Part shown: positions 34,992 through 43,051 of the stretch, one piece after another
Layout of the letters: each line of letters starts with the position of its first letter
Position numbering within the stretch: the first letter of the stretch is position 1
Assembly: GCA_023386835.1 (NCBI GenBank)
Contig: JAEWIY010000141.1
Span: forward strand, 1-56,763
Length of the DNA stretch: 56,763 nucleotides
Direction of reading: 5' to 3'
DNA from: Verrucomicrobiota bacterium
GTDB taxonomy: Bacteria > Verrucomicrobiota > Verrucomicrobiia > Opitutales > Opitutaceae
Position numbers and translations under genes: made by a program
Notes under the pieces: generated by a model
Database searches by the model: none
The model's input: the letters and a program-made list of their open reading frames with translations, nothing else
What the model was told of the DNA's origin: nothing

Positions 34992-36107
34992 TTAACGCGC
35001 CGTCTGCTGCGCGATCAGGACCGGCTGCTCGACGATCGCGACGCGCGCGGCTTCGCGCAGCTTGAAGGAGCCGGAAGCCGCGACCCGCTCGCCCGCGGAC
35101 AGGCCACCGAGGATCAAGACCTCGTTGCCGGTCGCCGGGCCGGAGTTCACGCGACGGGCGTGCGCACGCGGCTGCCCCTGTTCGTCTTCGCGGATGACAA
35201 AGACCTGGTCCCCCTCCGGACCGCGCCGCAGCGCGCTCGCCGGCACGGCGACGGCCGGGACCGTGGGGCCCTCGGCGACACGCACCCGGACCGAGGCGCC
35301 CGGCGAGAGCATGCCCGCTTCTCCGGACACGCGAGCGCGCACACCGGCATTGCGGGTGACCGGATCGACGCGTGCATCCACGGCAACGATACGCGCGGGA
35401 ACCGCTGCTCGGTCGTGGCGTACGATCACCTCGACTGCGTCCCCGGGATCCAGTTCAGACGCGACGTGCTGCGCGACGGTGAAGTCGATGTGCGCGGCGT
35501 CGTTGATGCCCTGCAACGTGGTCAGCAACGTGCCGGCTTCGAGAAACTGCCCCGGGTGCACATCGGCGAGGCCGACCCGGGCGCGGAACGGCGCCCGGAT
35601 CGTCTTGCGTTCGATGATCGCGCGAGTCCGGGCGATCTGGGCCAGCGCAACCTCACGTTCGGCGAGCGCGCGTTCCTCCTCGGCCACCGGAGCGGCCCGG
35701 TTGCGCACCAGGCGCTGCATCCGCTCCAGGTTGGTTTCGGCCAGAGCAGCCTGGGCTTCCAGCGCGGCCAGTTCCGCCTGCTCGACGGAAACGTCGCGCG
35801 CCACCAGGACCTGGCCCGGCTCGACGACCGCCCCGGGTTCCAGCGCGACCGAAGTCACCGTACCCGGAAGTTCATTACGCAGCGTCACCGACTGCAGGGC
35901 GAGCACCGTGCCGATGGAGGTGGACGCGCGGCGGTGTTCCCGCGCGGAGGCGACGGCGACGGTGACGGATTCGGCCGGCTCGGTGGGTTGTGCTTCCCCG
36001 GCCCCGGACTCGTCACCCGCCTGGCGCTTCCAGGCGATGAGGAGGAAGCTGACGCCCAACAGGGCGACCAACAGAACTACAGAAGAGATCCAATTTCGGC
36101 GATGCAT
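34992..36107 (-). CDS. RND efflux periplasmic adaptor (MFP)
   Basis: A 371-residue membrane fusion protein: one N-terminal anchor helix (SSVVLLVALLGVSFLLIAW), a lipoyl/biotinyl-like domain (LEPGAVVEPGQVLVARD), an alpha-helical hairpin, and a beta-barrel region (IRAPFRARVGLADVHPGQ). It links the pump to the outer-membrane channel. As the first gene of the operon it lies about 20 bases after the predicted sigma-54 start site; no clear Shine-Dalgarno is seen. Confidence 0.92.
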   Translation of the reverse strand: MHRRNWISSVVLLVALLGVSFLLIAWKRQAGDESGAGEAQPTEPAESVTVAVASAREHRRASTSIGTVLALQSVTLRNELPGTVTSVALEPGAVVEPGQVLVARDVSVEQAELAALEAQAALAETNLERMQRLVRNRAAPVAEEERALAEREVALAQIARTRAIIERKTIRAPFRARVGLADVHPGQFLEAGTLLTTLQGINDAAHIDFTVAQHVASELDPGDAVEVIVRHDRAAVPARIVAVDARVDPVTRNAGVRARVSGEAGMLSPGASVRVRVAEGPTVPAVAVPASALRRGPEGDQVFVIREDEQGQPRAHARRVNSGPATGNEVLILGGLSAGERVAASGSFKLREAARVAIVEQPVLIAQQTAR

Positions 36108-36135
36108 GGTGTGGGTGATTTGACTGCACTGCCTA

Positions 36136-36153
36136 TTGCCAATGCCGTGCCAA
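36136..36153 (-). promoter_or_regulatory. Sigma-54 (-24/-12) promoter of the RND operon
   Basis: The minus strand reads TTGGCACGGCATTGGCAA. GG at 36151-36150 and GC at 36139-36138 are separated by ten bases, exactly the -24/-12 spacing. TGGCAC is a perfect -24 core and TGGCA is one base off TTGCA. Transcription would start near 36126, about 20 bases before the adaptor ATG. The divergent gene encodes a sigma-54 activator, which supports the call. Confidence 0.8.
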
Positions 36154-36244
36154 CGGCCTGAACCGGGCTGTAAGTTTTTTATAGGTTACTGCCTTGCCAA
36201 GGTTTACGCGTCTCCGACCCAACAACGATTGGTGCCCTAGCTCA

Positions 36245-36299
36245 CAACGTTTTTTCGTTGTCAACGAACTTTCGTTGCGAAGAAAACGGCGAAACGTTG
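36245..36299. promoter_or_regulatory. Tandem enhancer dyads for the sigma-54 activator
   Basis: Three inverted repeats in a row: CAACG-N6-CGTTG at 36245-36260 and at 36262-36277 (both perfect), and AAACG-N6-CGTTG at 36284-36299 (one mismatch). Their centres lie roughly 125, 145 and 165 bases upstream of the predicted RND start site, normal for upstream activating sequences. They also sit just ahead of the activator's own start, so autoregulation is likely. Confidence 0.78.
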
Positions 36300-36333
36300 T
36301 TGCGCACGCGAATCCTCCGGTTTGCTTCGGCAA

Positions 36334-37767
36334 ATGATCACTGCAGCGCCGCAGACCGATGGACGGGTTGAACCGCGCAGCCGCATCCCCTCTCCCACCA
36401 TCGTCAGCCTGAACAGCCGCGAGTCATTCTATCAGACCGTGCTGGAGAGCCTGGCGGAGGGTGTGATCATCACGGATGCCGACCACCGGATCTTCTATTC
36501 AAACGGCGTCGTGACCGACATCACCGGCTACCGGCCCGAGGAACTGCTGGGAGCCGACCTGCGCGAGGTGCTCTTCACCGGATTGCGCACACCGATCGCT
36601 CCCGATCAGGAATGCGAGAATTGCCTGGAAGTGGAGATTCGGCGCAAGTCGGGCGAACTCGGCTGGGTGTACCTGCACACGACGCCGTACCGGAACGAGA
36701 CCGGTCGGATCGCGGGCACGATCACCGCGATGAGCTGTATCCACCAGCGCAAGACGCTGGAATTCGAGAATGAGGCGCTGCAGGCGGAGATTCGCGAAAA
36801 CGTCGGTTCGATCATCGGCGACAGTCCCGCGCTGCGGAAGGTGATCTCGCAGATCACGACCGTCGCGCCCACCGAGGCGACCGTGCTGATTCTCGGCGAA
36901 TCCGGCACTGGCAAGGAGCTGGTCGCGCACGCGATCCATGAACTCAGTCCGCGCAAGGAGCACCCGCTGGTGCGCGTCAACTGCGCTTCCATCCCGAAGG
37001 AGCTGTTCGAAAGCGAATTCTTCGGCCACGTGCGCGGCGCGTTCACCAGCGCGATCAAGGACCGCATCGGCCGCTTTGAACTGGCGAACCACGGCACCCT
37101 CTTCCTCGACGAGGTGGGCGAGATCCCGCTCGACTTGCAGGGCAAGCTGCTCCGCGTGCTTCAGGAAGGCACGTTCGAACGCCTCGGCGACGAACGGACC
37201 CGCTCGGTGCAGGTGCGGATCATCGCCGCGACCAACCGCGATCTGCTGGCCGAGGCGCGCGCCGGCCGGTTCCGCCTCGACCTCTACTACCGGCTCAGCG
37301 TGTTTCCGATCGAGGTGCCGCCGCTGCGCGACCGGCTTGATGACCTGCCCGCGTTGGTTTCCCACTTCGCCCAGGACGCGGCGCGCCGCCTCGGTGCGCC
37401 GACGCCGCGGTTGACGAAGGGCCAGCTGCGCGGGTTGCAGGACTACGACTGGCCGGGCAACGTGCGGGAGCTTCAGAACGTGATTGAACGCGCAGTCATC
37501 CTGTCGCGCGACGGGCGGCTGGATTTCAACCTGCCAACGAATGGCATTTCCCATCGCCGCCCGCCAACTCCCTCGTCAGACTCAGTGGATGAGGCGCCGC
37601 TCTCGCTCGACGAACTGACGGTCCGCGAACGCCAGATCGTCGAGGAAGCGTTGCGCCGTTGCGACTGGAAGATCTACGGCCAAGACGGCGCCGCCGCCCT
37701 GCTCAAGGTGAAGCCGACGACGTTGGGTTCGATGATGAAGCGGCTGAAGATTCAGCGACCGCGCTGA
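36334..37767 (+). CDS. PAS-domain sigma-54-dependent activator (NtrC/FhlA class)
   Basis: A 477-residue enhancer-binding protein. Residues about 30-140 are a PAS sensor (VIITDADHRIFYSNGVV) containing a CENC pair at Cys94/Cys97. The AAA+ core has Walker A GESGTGKE (about 188), the sigma-54-contacting loop GAFTSA (about 235; a known variant of GAFTGA), Walker B LFLDEVGEIP and the R-finger region. The C-terminus is a Fis-like HTH (AALLKVKPTTLGSMMKRLKI). It would activate the divergent RND pump from the dyads at 36245-36299. Start ATG 36334 is preferred over a TTG four codons earlier. With no receiver domain, it probably senses a signal directly through PAS. Confidence 0.92.
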   Translation: MITAAPQTDGRVEPRSRIPSPTIVSLNSRESFYQTVLESLAEGVIITDADHRIFYSNGVVTDITGYRPEELLGADLREVLFTGLRTPIAPDQECENCLEVEIRRKSGELGWVYLHTTPYRNETGRIAGTITAMSCIHQRKTLEFENEALQAEIRENVGSIIGDSPALRKVISQITTVAPTEATVLILGESGTGKELVAHAIHELSPRKEHPLVRVNCASIPKELFESEFFGHVRGAFTSAIKDRIGRFELANHGTLFLDEVGEIPLDLQGKLLRVLQEGTFERLGDERTRSVQVRIIAATNRDLLAEARAGRFRLDLYYRLSVFPIEVPPLRDRLDDLPALVSHFAQDAARRLGAPTPRLTKGQLRGLQDYDWPGNVRELQNVIERAVILSRDGRLDFNLPTNGISHRRPPTPSSDSVDEAPLSLDELTVRERQIVEEALRRCDWKIYGQDGAAALLKVKPTTLGSMMKRLKIQRPR

Positions 37768-37841
37768 TCGCCGAGGACAATTTTTTCCCGGGAGCCCCGG
37801 GCGTCTTGCCCGTATCCAGTGCAGCAATTACGGCATGAGGC

Positions 37842-38249
37842 ATGTCCGAATCCGCCGGTGATTCGTCTGCCTCAGCCGGAGATTCTCCTCCACCTTCTTC
37901 CACTCCTCCCTCCGCCGGCCAAGGCGAGCCCACCGGACCTCGCAGTCCCCGGCTCGGCTTCTACATCGTCGACGGGACGTTCCGCTTCACCTACGTCGAC
38001 CGGCAGGCGGCTGAACTCTGGGGTGTGGAACCGTCTTCGCTGATCGGCCGCGTCCTCTGGGACGCGTTTCCCACCGCGGCGTCCAGCCGGCAGTACGAAC
38101 ATCACCAGCGTGCGATGAACGAGCGGAGCCGGGAGGAGTACGCGATCTTCTCGCCGCGGTACCAGTGCTGGTTCCAGATGAGTATTGAACCGCTGGGTAC
38201 CGGCGGGCTGCTCTGCTACTTCACCGAGACGGAGATGTCGGGCGCCTGA
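37842..38249 (+). CDS. Small single-PAS-domain protein
   Basis: A 135-residue protein: a Ser/Pro-rich, probably disordered first 35 residues, then one PAS fold (FYIVDGTFRFTYVDRQAAELWGV, here only partly quoted as RFTYVDRQAAELWG; then LIGRVLWDAFP). No kinase, cyclase or DNA-binding part is attached. It starts at ATG 37842 with GAGG five bases before, 74 bases after the sigma-54 activator and in the same direction, so it could be co-transcribed and may modulate a partner. PAS_4-type photoreceptor-like folds and plain ligand sensors cannot be told apart here. Confidence 0.75.
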   Translation: MSESAGDSSASAGDSPPPSSTPPSAGQGEPTGPRSPRLGFYIVDGTFRFTYVDRQAAELWGVEPSSLIGRVLWDAFPTAASSRQYEHHQRAMNERSREEYAIFSPRYQCWFQMSIEPLGTGGLLCYFTETEMSGA

Positions 38250-38265
38250 CCCGACCCGCGCAACG

Positions 38266-39561
38266 TCAGCGGGTACCCGCCGAAGAGGTGTCGTAGCTGA
38301 CCCGATACACGCGGTCGTTTTCGTCGTCGGCGAACAGCAGGCTGCCATCAGGCAGCTCAACCAGGCCAACCGGCCGCCCCCAGACCGTCGGCTTGTTGCG
38401 ATCCAAAACGAAGCCGGTCACAAAATCCTCATAACCACCCTCCGGCCGGTGATCGGCGGTAAACGGGAAGAAGATCAGCTTGTAACCGGCCGCCTGCGAG
38501 CGATTCCACGACCCGTGCAGGGCCGCGTACGCGCCACGCCGATACCGCTCCGGGAACACGTTGCCCGTATAGAACGTCAGCCCCAGGGCGGCTGCATGCG
38601 CTTCGATCAGCACATCGGGCGTCAGTGTCTTCTCGGCCAAGTCCGGCCGCTCGCTGCGTCCGTTTTTCGTCCGCCGCGGATCCAGCAGGTCGGCTTTCAG
38701 GTACGAAAAAGGCCAGCCGTAGAAGCCGCCTTCCTGCAGTCGGGTAAAGTAGTCCGGCACCAGGCGATCGCCGAGGCGATCCCGCTCGTTCACGACGACG
38801 TACGGCTCTCGTGTCTGCGGGTGGAACGCGAGGCCGATGGGATTGCGCAGCCCGGAGGCGAAGATGCGCGACTGACCTCCCTCCAGGTTCATCGTCATGA
38901 CGCTGGCGCGTGGCGCGGGCTCCACGTCGACATTCGATTCCGAACCCACCGTGACAAAGAGGGTGCGACCATCCGGGCCCAGGGCGAGGTTGCGCGTCCA
39001 GTGCTGGTTGTAGCCGCCACCCGGCAGCTCGTGGATCTGTTCTCCCCGCCCCCGCAATTCGTCCTGTCCGTCCCGATACGCGTACTTCCGCACGCCGTCG
39101 GTATTGGCGATGAAGATGTGGCCATCCGCGAACGCGATGCCGAAGGGGAGATTCAAGGCGTTGCGGCGGCTTGCGAACGCGCGACGGTCCTCCGCAACGC
39201 CATCCCCATCCCGATCACGCAGCAGGACGATGTCGTTGCCGCGCTTCTGCGTCACAAGTACGTCACCCGTGGGCGTCAGCACCAGCCAGCGGGCCCCGGA
39301 GATGCCTTCGGCGAACAGGTTCAACTTGAAGCCGGCCGGCGCGCGGAGCACCGGGTTGGCGGGCACCTTCACGACGTCGGGTCGCTGATTGACGCTTTCG
39401 CGTTCGTTCGGCGCCGGCAAATCCTCCACCCGCAGGTGATGCCGCTCCGGCTGCAGCACCTCGGTCCGAAGACTTTGAGCGGACTGCGCAACGGCCGGGG
39501 TCAAGCCCAGCACCATGACAACGATCGCTCCCGCTCCCCGCTGCCAGCCTTGGATGTTCAT
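38266..39561 (-). CDS. L-sorbosone dehydrogenase-like, six-bladed propeller dehydrogenase
   Basis: A 431-residue exported protein with a signal peptide (GAIVVMVLGLTPAVAQS). The propeller family shared with soluble PQQ-dependent glucose dehydrogenase is seen in LFAEGISGARWLVLTP, LRDRDGDGVAED, GGYNQHWTRNLALGPDG and FASGLRNPIGLAF. The C-terminal ALHGSWNRSQAAGYKL segment is typical of the sorbosone dehydrogenase branch. It would oxidise a sugar or aldose in the periplasm, passing electrons to a cytochrome; the substrate is uncertain and no cytochrome is fused. It stands alone, convergent with the PAS gene. Confidence 0.8.
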   Translation of the reverse strand: MNIQGWQRGAGAIVVMVLGLTPAVAQSAQSLRTEVLQPERHHLRVEDLPAPNERESVNQRPDVVKVPANPVLRAPAGFKLNLFAEGISGARWLVLTPTGDVLVTQKRGNDIVLLRDRDGDGVAEDRRAFASRRNALNLPFGIAFADGHIFIANTDGVRKYAYRDGQDELRGRGEQIHELPGGGYNQHWTRNLALGPDGRTLFVTVGSESNVDVEPAPRASVMTMNLEGGQSRIFASGLRNPIGLAFHPQTREPYVVVNERDRLGDRLVPDYFTRLQEGGFYGWPFSYLKADLLDPRRTKNGRSERPDLAEKTLTPDVLIEAHAAALGLTFYTGNVFPERYRRGAYAALHGSWNRSQAAGYKLIFFPFTADHRPEGGYEDFVTGFVLDRNKPTVWGRPVGLVELPDGSLLFADDENDRVYRVSYDTSSAGTR

Positions 39562-39651
39562 CGCCCAACGTAACCACGCGTGGCCGGCGGCGCCATGGGA
39601 AGAACTCTGGTTCGCGACGCGGTGGTCGGCCTGACTGCAGCCTTGCGTGAG

Positions 39652-41487
39652 TCAGGGTACCGACGCGTTTTCCCGCCGGGCCGTCACCACCAGCAGCACC
39701 ACGCCGAACACCGCCGCCAGGATTGAGGCGGCAAACACCGCGATCTTCGCCACGTCAAAGTCTGCCGGCGCGGGGAACGCCTGCCCGGCGATGAAGAGCG
39801 ACATCGTGAACCCGATGCCAGCCAGCGCTCCCGTGGCGCCCAGCTGCGCCCAGCTGTAGGCCGCCGGCTTGACCGCGAGTTTCAGGCGGACGGCCAGCCA
39901 CGAGGCGAGCACGAAGCCAATCGGTTTGCCGAGCACCAGACCCGCCATGATCGCCAGCATGAGCCGCGTGTGACCGGAGAACACGCCGGCCTCGAGCACC
40001 ACCCCGGCATTGGCGAGGGCGAACAGCGGCAGCACGAAGTAATTGGAACGCAACGACACCAGTCGGAGCACGCGCGCGGCCGGTGACTCGAGCCGGTCGT
40101 GGATTGCGTCCAACGACGTCAACGCCGGCTCCGACGGGCCGAGGCGCGCCAGTTCGCGGGGACGCCGGGACTCCGCCACGAAGATCGATTGGGCCTGCGC
40201 CAGCAGGGCGCGCAGATTGGGTGGACGGCGCGCCGGCAGGAAGACGGCCAGCAGGACACCCGCCAGCGTCGCGTGCAGCCCCGACTCGTGCAGCGCGACC
40301 CAGAGCACCACGCCGACCAGCACGTAGGGGGTGACTCGATACACGGCGGACTTGTTCAACAACGCCAGCGCTGCCGCCGCCACGACCGCGAGGCCCAGGG
40401 CGCCGAGGTGCAGCTGGTCCGTGTAGAAGAAAGCCACCACCAGGATGGCTCCGATGTCATCGATGATCGCCGCGGCGGTGAGGAAGATGCGCAGCTCGAT
40501 CGGCACGCGTGACCCAAGCATCACGATCAACGCGACCGCAAAGGCGGTGTCGGTCGCCATCGGCACACCCCAGCCGTGCTGCCACGGTCCGGTTGGGATG
40601 ATCAGCTTGTACAGAAGCACCGGCACGACCATGCCGCCGATGGCGGCCGCGATCGGCAGCGCCGCGGCTCTCCGGTTGGCCAGGTGACCGATCGTGAACT
40701 CGCGTTTGATCTCCAGCCCGACGACCAGGAAAAACAACGTCAGCAGCGCGTCATTGACCCAGAGGAGCAACGGCAGCCGGAAGGAGGATTCACCCAACGA
40801 GAGCCCGATTGGCGTTTCCCAGATCTCCAGAAACGCGGCGCCGAACGGTGAGTTGGTCAGGACCACCGCCACGATCGTCGCGAGCAGCAGCAGCACACCG
40901 GCCGAGGGCGCCCAACGCGCGAAATCCAAGGCCGCCGACCGCATACGATGGCCGAGTGAGTTGAGCAGCGCGTCGCGGAACTCCGCCTCCTCCCACAACC
41001 CCTCGTACTGGCGGCTGTTGATGTAGAAACTCGGCGTGAACAGGACGCCACTCGCCCGCGCGCTGCGCACGTCTTCCTCCACCCGCGCCCGCGCGGTATC
41101 CACGGCTTCGTTGTTCGCGTTGTCCGTGGCCAGGCCGAACTCCTCGGTCACCGCCCGCAGGTCGTCTTCGGAGAGCACTTCCGAGCGCGTCATCAGCCGC
41201 TCGTGCACTTCCCAGAAGCGCCCGCGTTGATCGGCCAGCTCCGCCAGTTCGGCAGCGCGGTCGGCCAGCGGATTGCCCGGGATCGGCCGATGCCGGAAGA
41301 CAAACCGCAGCCGATCGCCAAACTCCCGCCGCAGCTCCTCGACCCGTTCGTCCGCGGCCCGGCAATGCGGACAGGCGTAGCTCCCGTACTCCACCAGCGT
41401 GACTGGCGCCTCCGGTGGTCCCAGACTGTGGTCGCGTTCACGATCAACCGGCCGATCCAGCCGCGGAGAGGACGACGTTTGGGACAT
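39652..41487 (-). CDS. nhaA: DsbA-like thioredoxin domain fused to NhaA Na+/H+ antiporter
   Basis: A 611-residue fusion. Residues about 15-185 form a thioredoxin-fold domain with the active site CPHC (39-42) and the DsbA-like FTPSFYIN cis-proline loop. Residues about 200-600 form a complete NhaA with MATDTAFAVAL and IIDDIGAI, carrying the ion-binding aspartates. NhaA exports Na+ in exchange for H+ and maintains pH. There is no signal peptide, so the thiol domain sits before the first helix, on the cytoplasmic side by NhaA topology. Start ATG 41487 is chosen as it begins just before the domain; a longer frame adds 26 basic residues. Such fusions occur in several phyla; the purpose is unknown. 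Confidence 0.9.
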   Translation of the reverse strand: MSQTSSSPRLDRPVDRERDHSLGPPEAPVTLVEYGSYACPHCRAADERVEELRREFGDRLRFVFRHRPIPGNPLADRAAELAELADQRGRFWEVHERLMTRSEVLSEDDLRAVTEEFGLATDNANNEAVDTARARVEEDVRSARASGVLFTPSFYINSRQYEGLWEEAEFRDALLNSLGHRMRSAALDFARWAPSAGVLLLLATIVAVVLTNSPFGAAFLEIWETPIGLSLGESSFRLPLLLWVNDALLTLFFLVVGLEIKREFTIGHLANRRAAALPIAAAIGGMVVPVLLYKLIIPTGPWQHGWGVPMATDTAFAVALIVMLGSRVPIELRIFLTAAAIIDDIGAILVVAFFYTDQLHLGALGLAVVAAAALALLNKSAVYRVTPYVLVGVVLWVALHESGLHATLAGVLLAVFLPARRPPNLRALLAQAQSIFVAESRRPRELARLGPSEPALTSLDAIHDRLESPAARVLRLVSLRSNYFVLPLFALANAGVVLEAGVFSGHTRLMLAIMAGLVLGKPIGFVLASWLAVRLKLAVKPAAYSWAQLGATGALAGIGFTMSLFIAGQAFPAPADFDVAKIAVFAASILAAVFGVVLLVVTARRENASVP

Positions 41488-41768
41488 CAGGAAGGCGCGT
41501 TGGAAACCCGGGCGCTGGGGACGCGGGCACCATGAAGCAGAGTCACGCCGCCGCAACCGCCGCAATCAATTCGCCCCCAATCGCATCGGCACTGGGCGAG
41601 CAGCAGGCCCGATGCCGGCGTGGATCGCGTTCCGTCACGCCGACAAGGGCGCAAGGCGCGAATACCCCGTAGCAATAGCCTCTTGGGGTCGCTCATGCGG
41701 GATTCATCCCCGGCTCCAGTTACCCGAACCGAGAACCAACGGTGGCACCGCACCCACACGGCGAAGGA

Positions 41769-41791
41769 TGGTGGCAAGACCCGGAATCGAA
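41769..41791 (-). repeat. Displaced tRNA-Phe 3'-end copy (att-like site)
   Basis: A 23-base exact copy, in the same orientation, of the 3' end of the tRNA-Phe gene (43693-43715, from the CCA end into the T arm). It lies on the 3' side of the tRNA, 1.9 kb away, as expected when an element integrates into a tRNA gene and pushes its original end outward. Confidence 0.8.
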
Positions 41792-41909
41792 GGACCTCCT
41801 CGATTTTTCCGGTGTTTCATAAGCGATTACGACGATCACCGATAACCCGAAGCGCCGGTTTCGGCAAGGCGCGTCAAAAGCAAATTTTGATGGCCTAACT
41901 ATCCCAGAT

Positions 41910-42017
41910 CTATCCGCCGCGTGCATCAAAGACGTGAATACGGCTACCGGATTTACGGTAAGCGATTTTAAAGGTGGCACGCTTGCCGATCTGGCGAGGC
42001 AGACGCCAACCACCCAT
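41910..42017 (-). CDS. Possible 35-residue protein
   Basis: A short open frame starting at ATG 42017 (WRLPRQIGKRATFKIAYRK, then SGSRIHVFDARGG). The composition looks protein-like (basic, with a plausible beta pattern) and it lies just after the PIN toxin gene in the putative element, but no ribosome binding site is seen. It could also be the tail of a broken gene. I do not recognise it. Confidence 0.3.
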   Translation of the reverse strand: MGGWRLPRQIGKRATFKIAYRKSGSRIHVFDARGG

Positions 42018-42038
42018 TCAGACTTGCTGGAGCCTCAG

Positions 42039-42458
42039 TCAAAGAAGGCCGGCGCTCCGCTGCTCAAACAAAAACTCTCCCGGAGTCGCGATGCGTAAGC
42101 CGTAGACCTTTCGGCCAAGCTTTTCGTGAAAGTCGGCTTCGTCGAGTGTCAGCAGCCAGTCAGCCTCGGCGGCCAGGGCCGTAATGACCACTGGCCGATC
42201 CTTCGCCTTCGGGAAGACCAACGGCTTGTCCAGGGCGACACTCGCTTGCACGAAGTCGATCCGCGGGGCGAGTTGCCTCCAGGCGCGGGCGGCCGTCGCG
42301 CCTACCTTGAGCAAGTTTCGGCGCGTCTCCTCCTCGCAGTAATCGGAACTGAACAGTTCCCAATCCTGCGATGCGGCTTGAGTGATGACGTAGCGCGATG
42401 CACCCCTCGCCGATCCCGCCGCGGCGAGCAGCACACTGGTGTCGAGGAACAGTCTCAC
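42039..42458 (-). CDS. PIN-domain toxin (VapC-like)
   Basis: A 139-residue PIN ribonuclease. Acidic residues expected for the metal site are visible: Asp in LFLDTSVLLAA near the start, Glu in SDYCEEETRRNLL, and Asp residues in KDRPVVITALAAEADWLLTLDEADF. It begins at a GTG at 42458 that overlaps the antitoxin stop codon (GTGA), as in toxin-antitoxin pairs. It would cut RNA when freed from its antitoxin. It lies inside the tRNA-flanked segment. Confidence 0.82.
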   Translation of the reverse strand: MRLFLDTSVLLAAAGSARGASRYVITQAASQDWELFSSDYCEEETRRNLLKVGATAARAWRQLAPRIDFVQASVALDKPLVFPKAKDRPVVITALAAEADWLLTLDEADFHEKLGRKVYGLRIATPGEFLFEQRSAGLL

Positions 42459-42694
42459 TTCTTTTTGGCAGCCCGGAAGGCCTTCATGTCGGCCTCGTCG
42501 CGCACGATCCATTCGCGAATCTGCGCCTTCGGGATGTCACGGACCGGTATGGCCGTAGCGGGTTGCAGGAACAAACCGCCTTCACGCTCCTCGACGATGA
42601 GCATCGGGTTACGGAGCTTATCCAGCCCCATCTTGCGCCGCAGTTCGGGCGGCAGCGTCAGCGTCCCGCGCTTGGAGAGTGGAAGCGTTGTCAT
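42455..42694 (-). CDS. AbrB/MazE-type antitoxin
   Basis: A 79-residue SpoVT/AbrB swapped-hairpin DNA-binding protein (PLSKRGTLTLPPELRRKMGL) with an acidic/basic C-terminal tail that would cover the PIN toxin. I use ATG 42694; an ATG at 42709 would add five residues but would lie inside the palindrome at 42702-42716, which looks like the operator. The stop codon overlaps the toxin start. Confidence 0.82.
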   Translation of the reverse strand: MTTLPLSKRGTLTLPPELRRKMGLDKLRNPMLIVEEREGGLFLQPATAIPVRDIPKAQIREWIVRDEADMKAFRAAKKK

Positions 42695-42701
42695 GCCGTA
42701 A

Positions 42702-42716
42702 TGCTGCATTGCAGCA
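42702..42716. promoter_or_regulatory. Palindrome at the antitoxin start
   Basis: TGCTGCATTGCAGCA: perfect 7-base arms (TGCTGCA/TGCAGCA) around one base, eight bases before the preferred antitoxin ATG. Antitoxins of this class bind such sites to repress their own operon. Confidence 0.55.
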
Positions 42717-42796
42717 CACCCGTTAGCAAGCGCAGAGCTGGATCGCCAGTCGAGCGGTCGGCCGGTCTCACCAGATTCATGAACCCTGATCCGGAC

Positions 42797-42997
42797 TCAG
42801 TGATCCAGCGGAGTAGCGCCGTCAGATCGTTCATCCGATCTCCGCTTCGCCTCCTCTAGTTTCAAGACGAGATTCAGCGCCGCATCGTGCTGTCGCCACC
42901 GCTCGTCCACCGACAGCCGCAGGTTGGCGTCGATCAGATCCAGATCGATGCCGGCCTCACCGGCTTCCGCCAGCGCGCGCTCAGCGTCAATGTCCAT
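42797..42997 (-). CDS. Small protein of toxin-antitoxin-type neighbourhood
   Basis: A 66-residue acidic/helical protein (AEAGEAGIDLDLIDANLRLS, then VDERWRQHDAALNLVLKLEEA). The LIDANLRLSVDERWRQH segment is the type of short protein often found next to nucleotidyltransferase or PIN genes, from general recall; I cannot name a family with certainty. A perfect palindrome precedes its ATG. No partner toxin is adjacent, so it may be an orphan. Confidence 0.6.
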   Translation of the reverse strand: MDIDAERALAEAGEAGIDLDLIDANLRLSVDERWRQHDAALNLVLKLEEAKRRSDERSDGATPLDH

Positions 42998-42998
42998 T

Positions 42999-43014
42999 GG
43001 CTATAATGATAGCC
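42999..43014. promoter_or_regulatory. Palindrome at a small-gene start
   Basis: GGCTAT-AATG-ATAGCC, perfect 6-base arms, directly before the ATG at 42997. On the minus strand it includes TATCAT/CATTAT, which could be a -10 box, so a bound protein would block transcription. Confidence 0.45.
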
Positions 43015-43051
43015 CCAACGTCCTCCGTAGACCCGCTCCGAGAACCCGCCT

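Noticed and set aside
37787..37801. CCCGGG-AGC-CCCGGG as terminator of the sigma-54 activator
   Set aside because: The T run precedes the hairpin instead of following it on the plus strand, so it does not fit a terminator.
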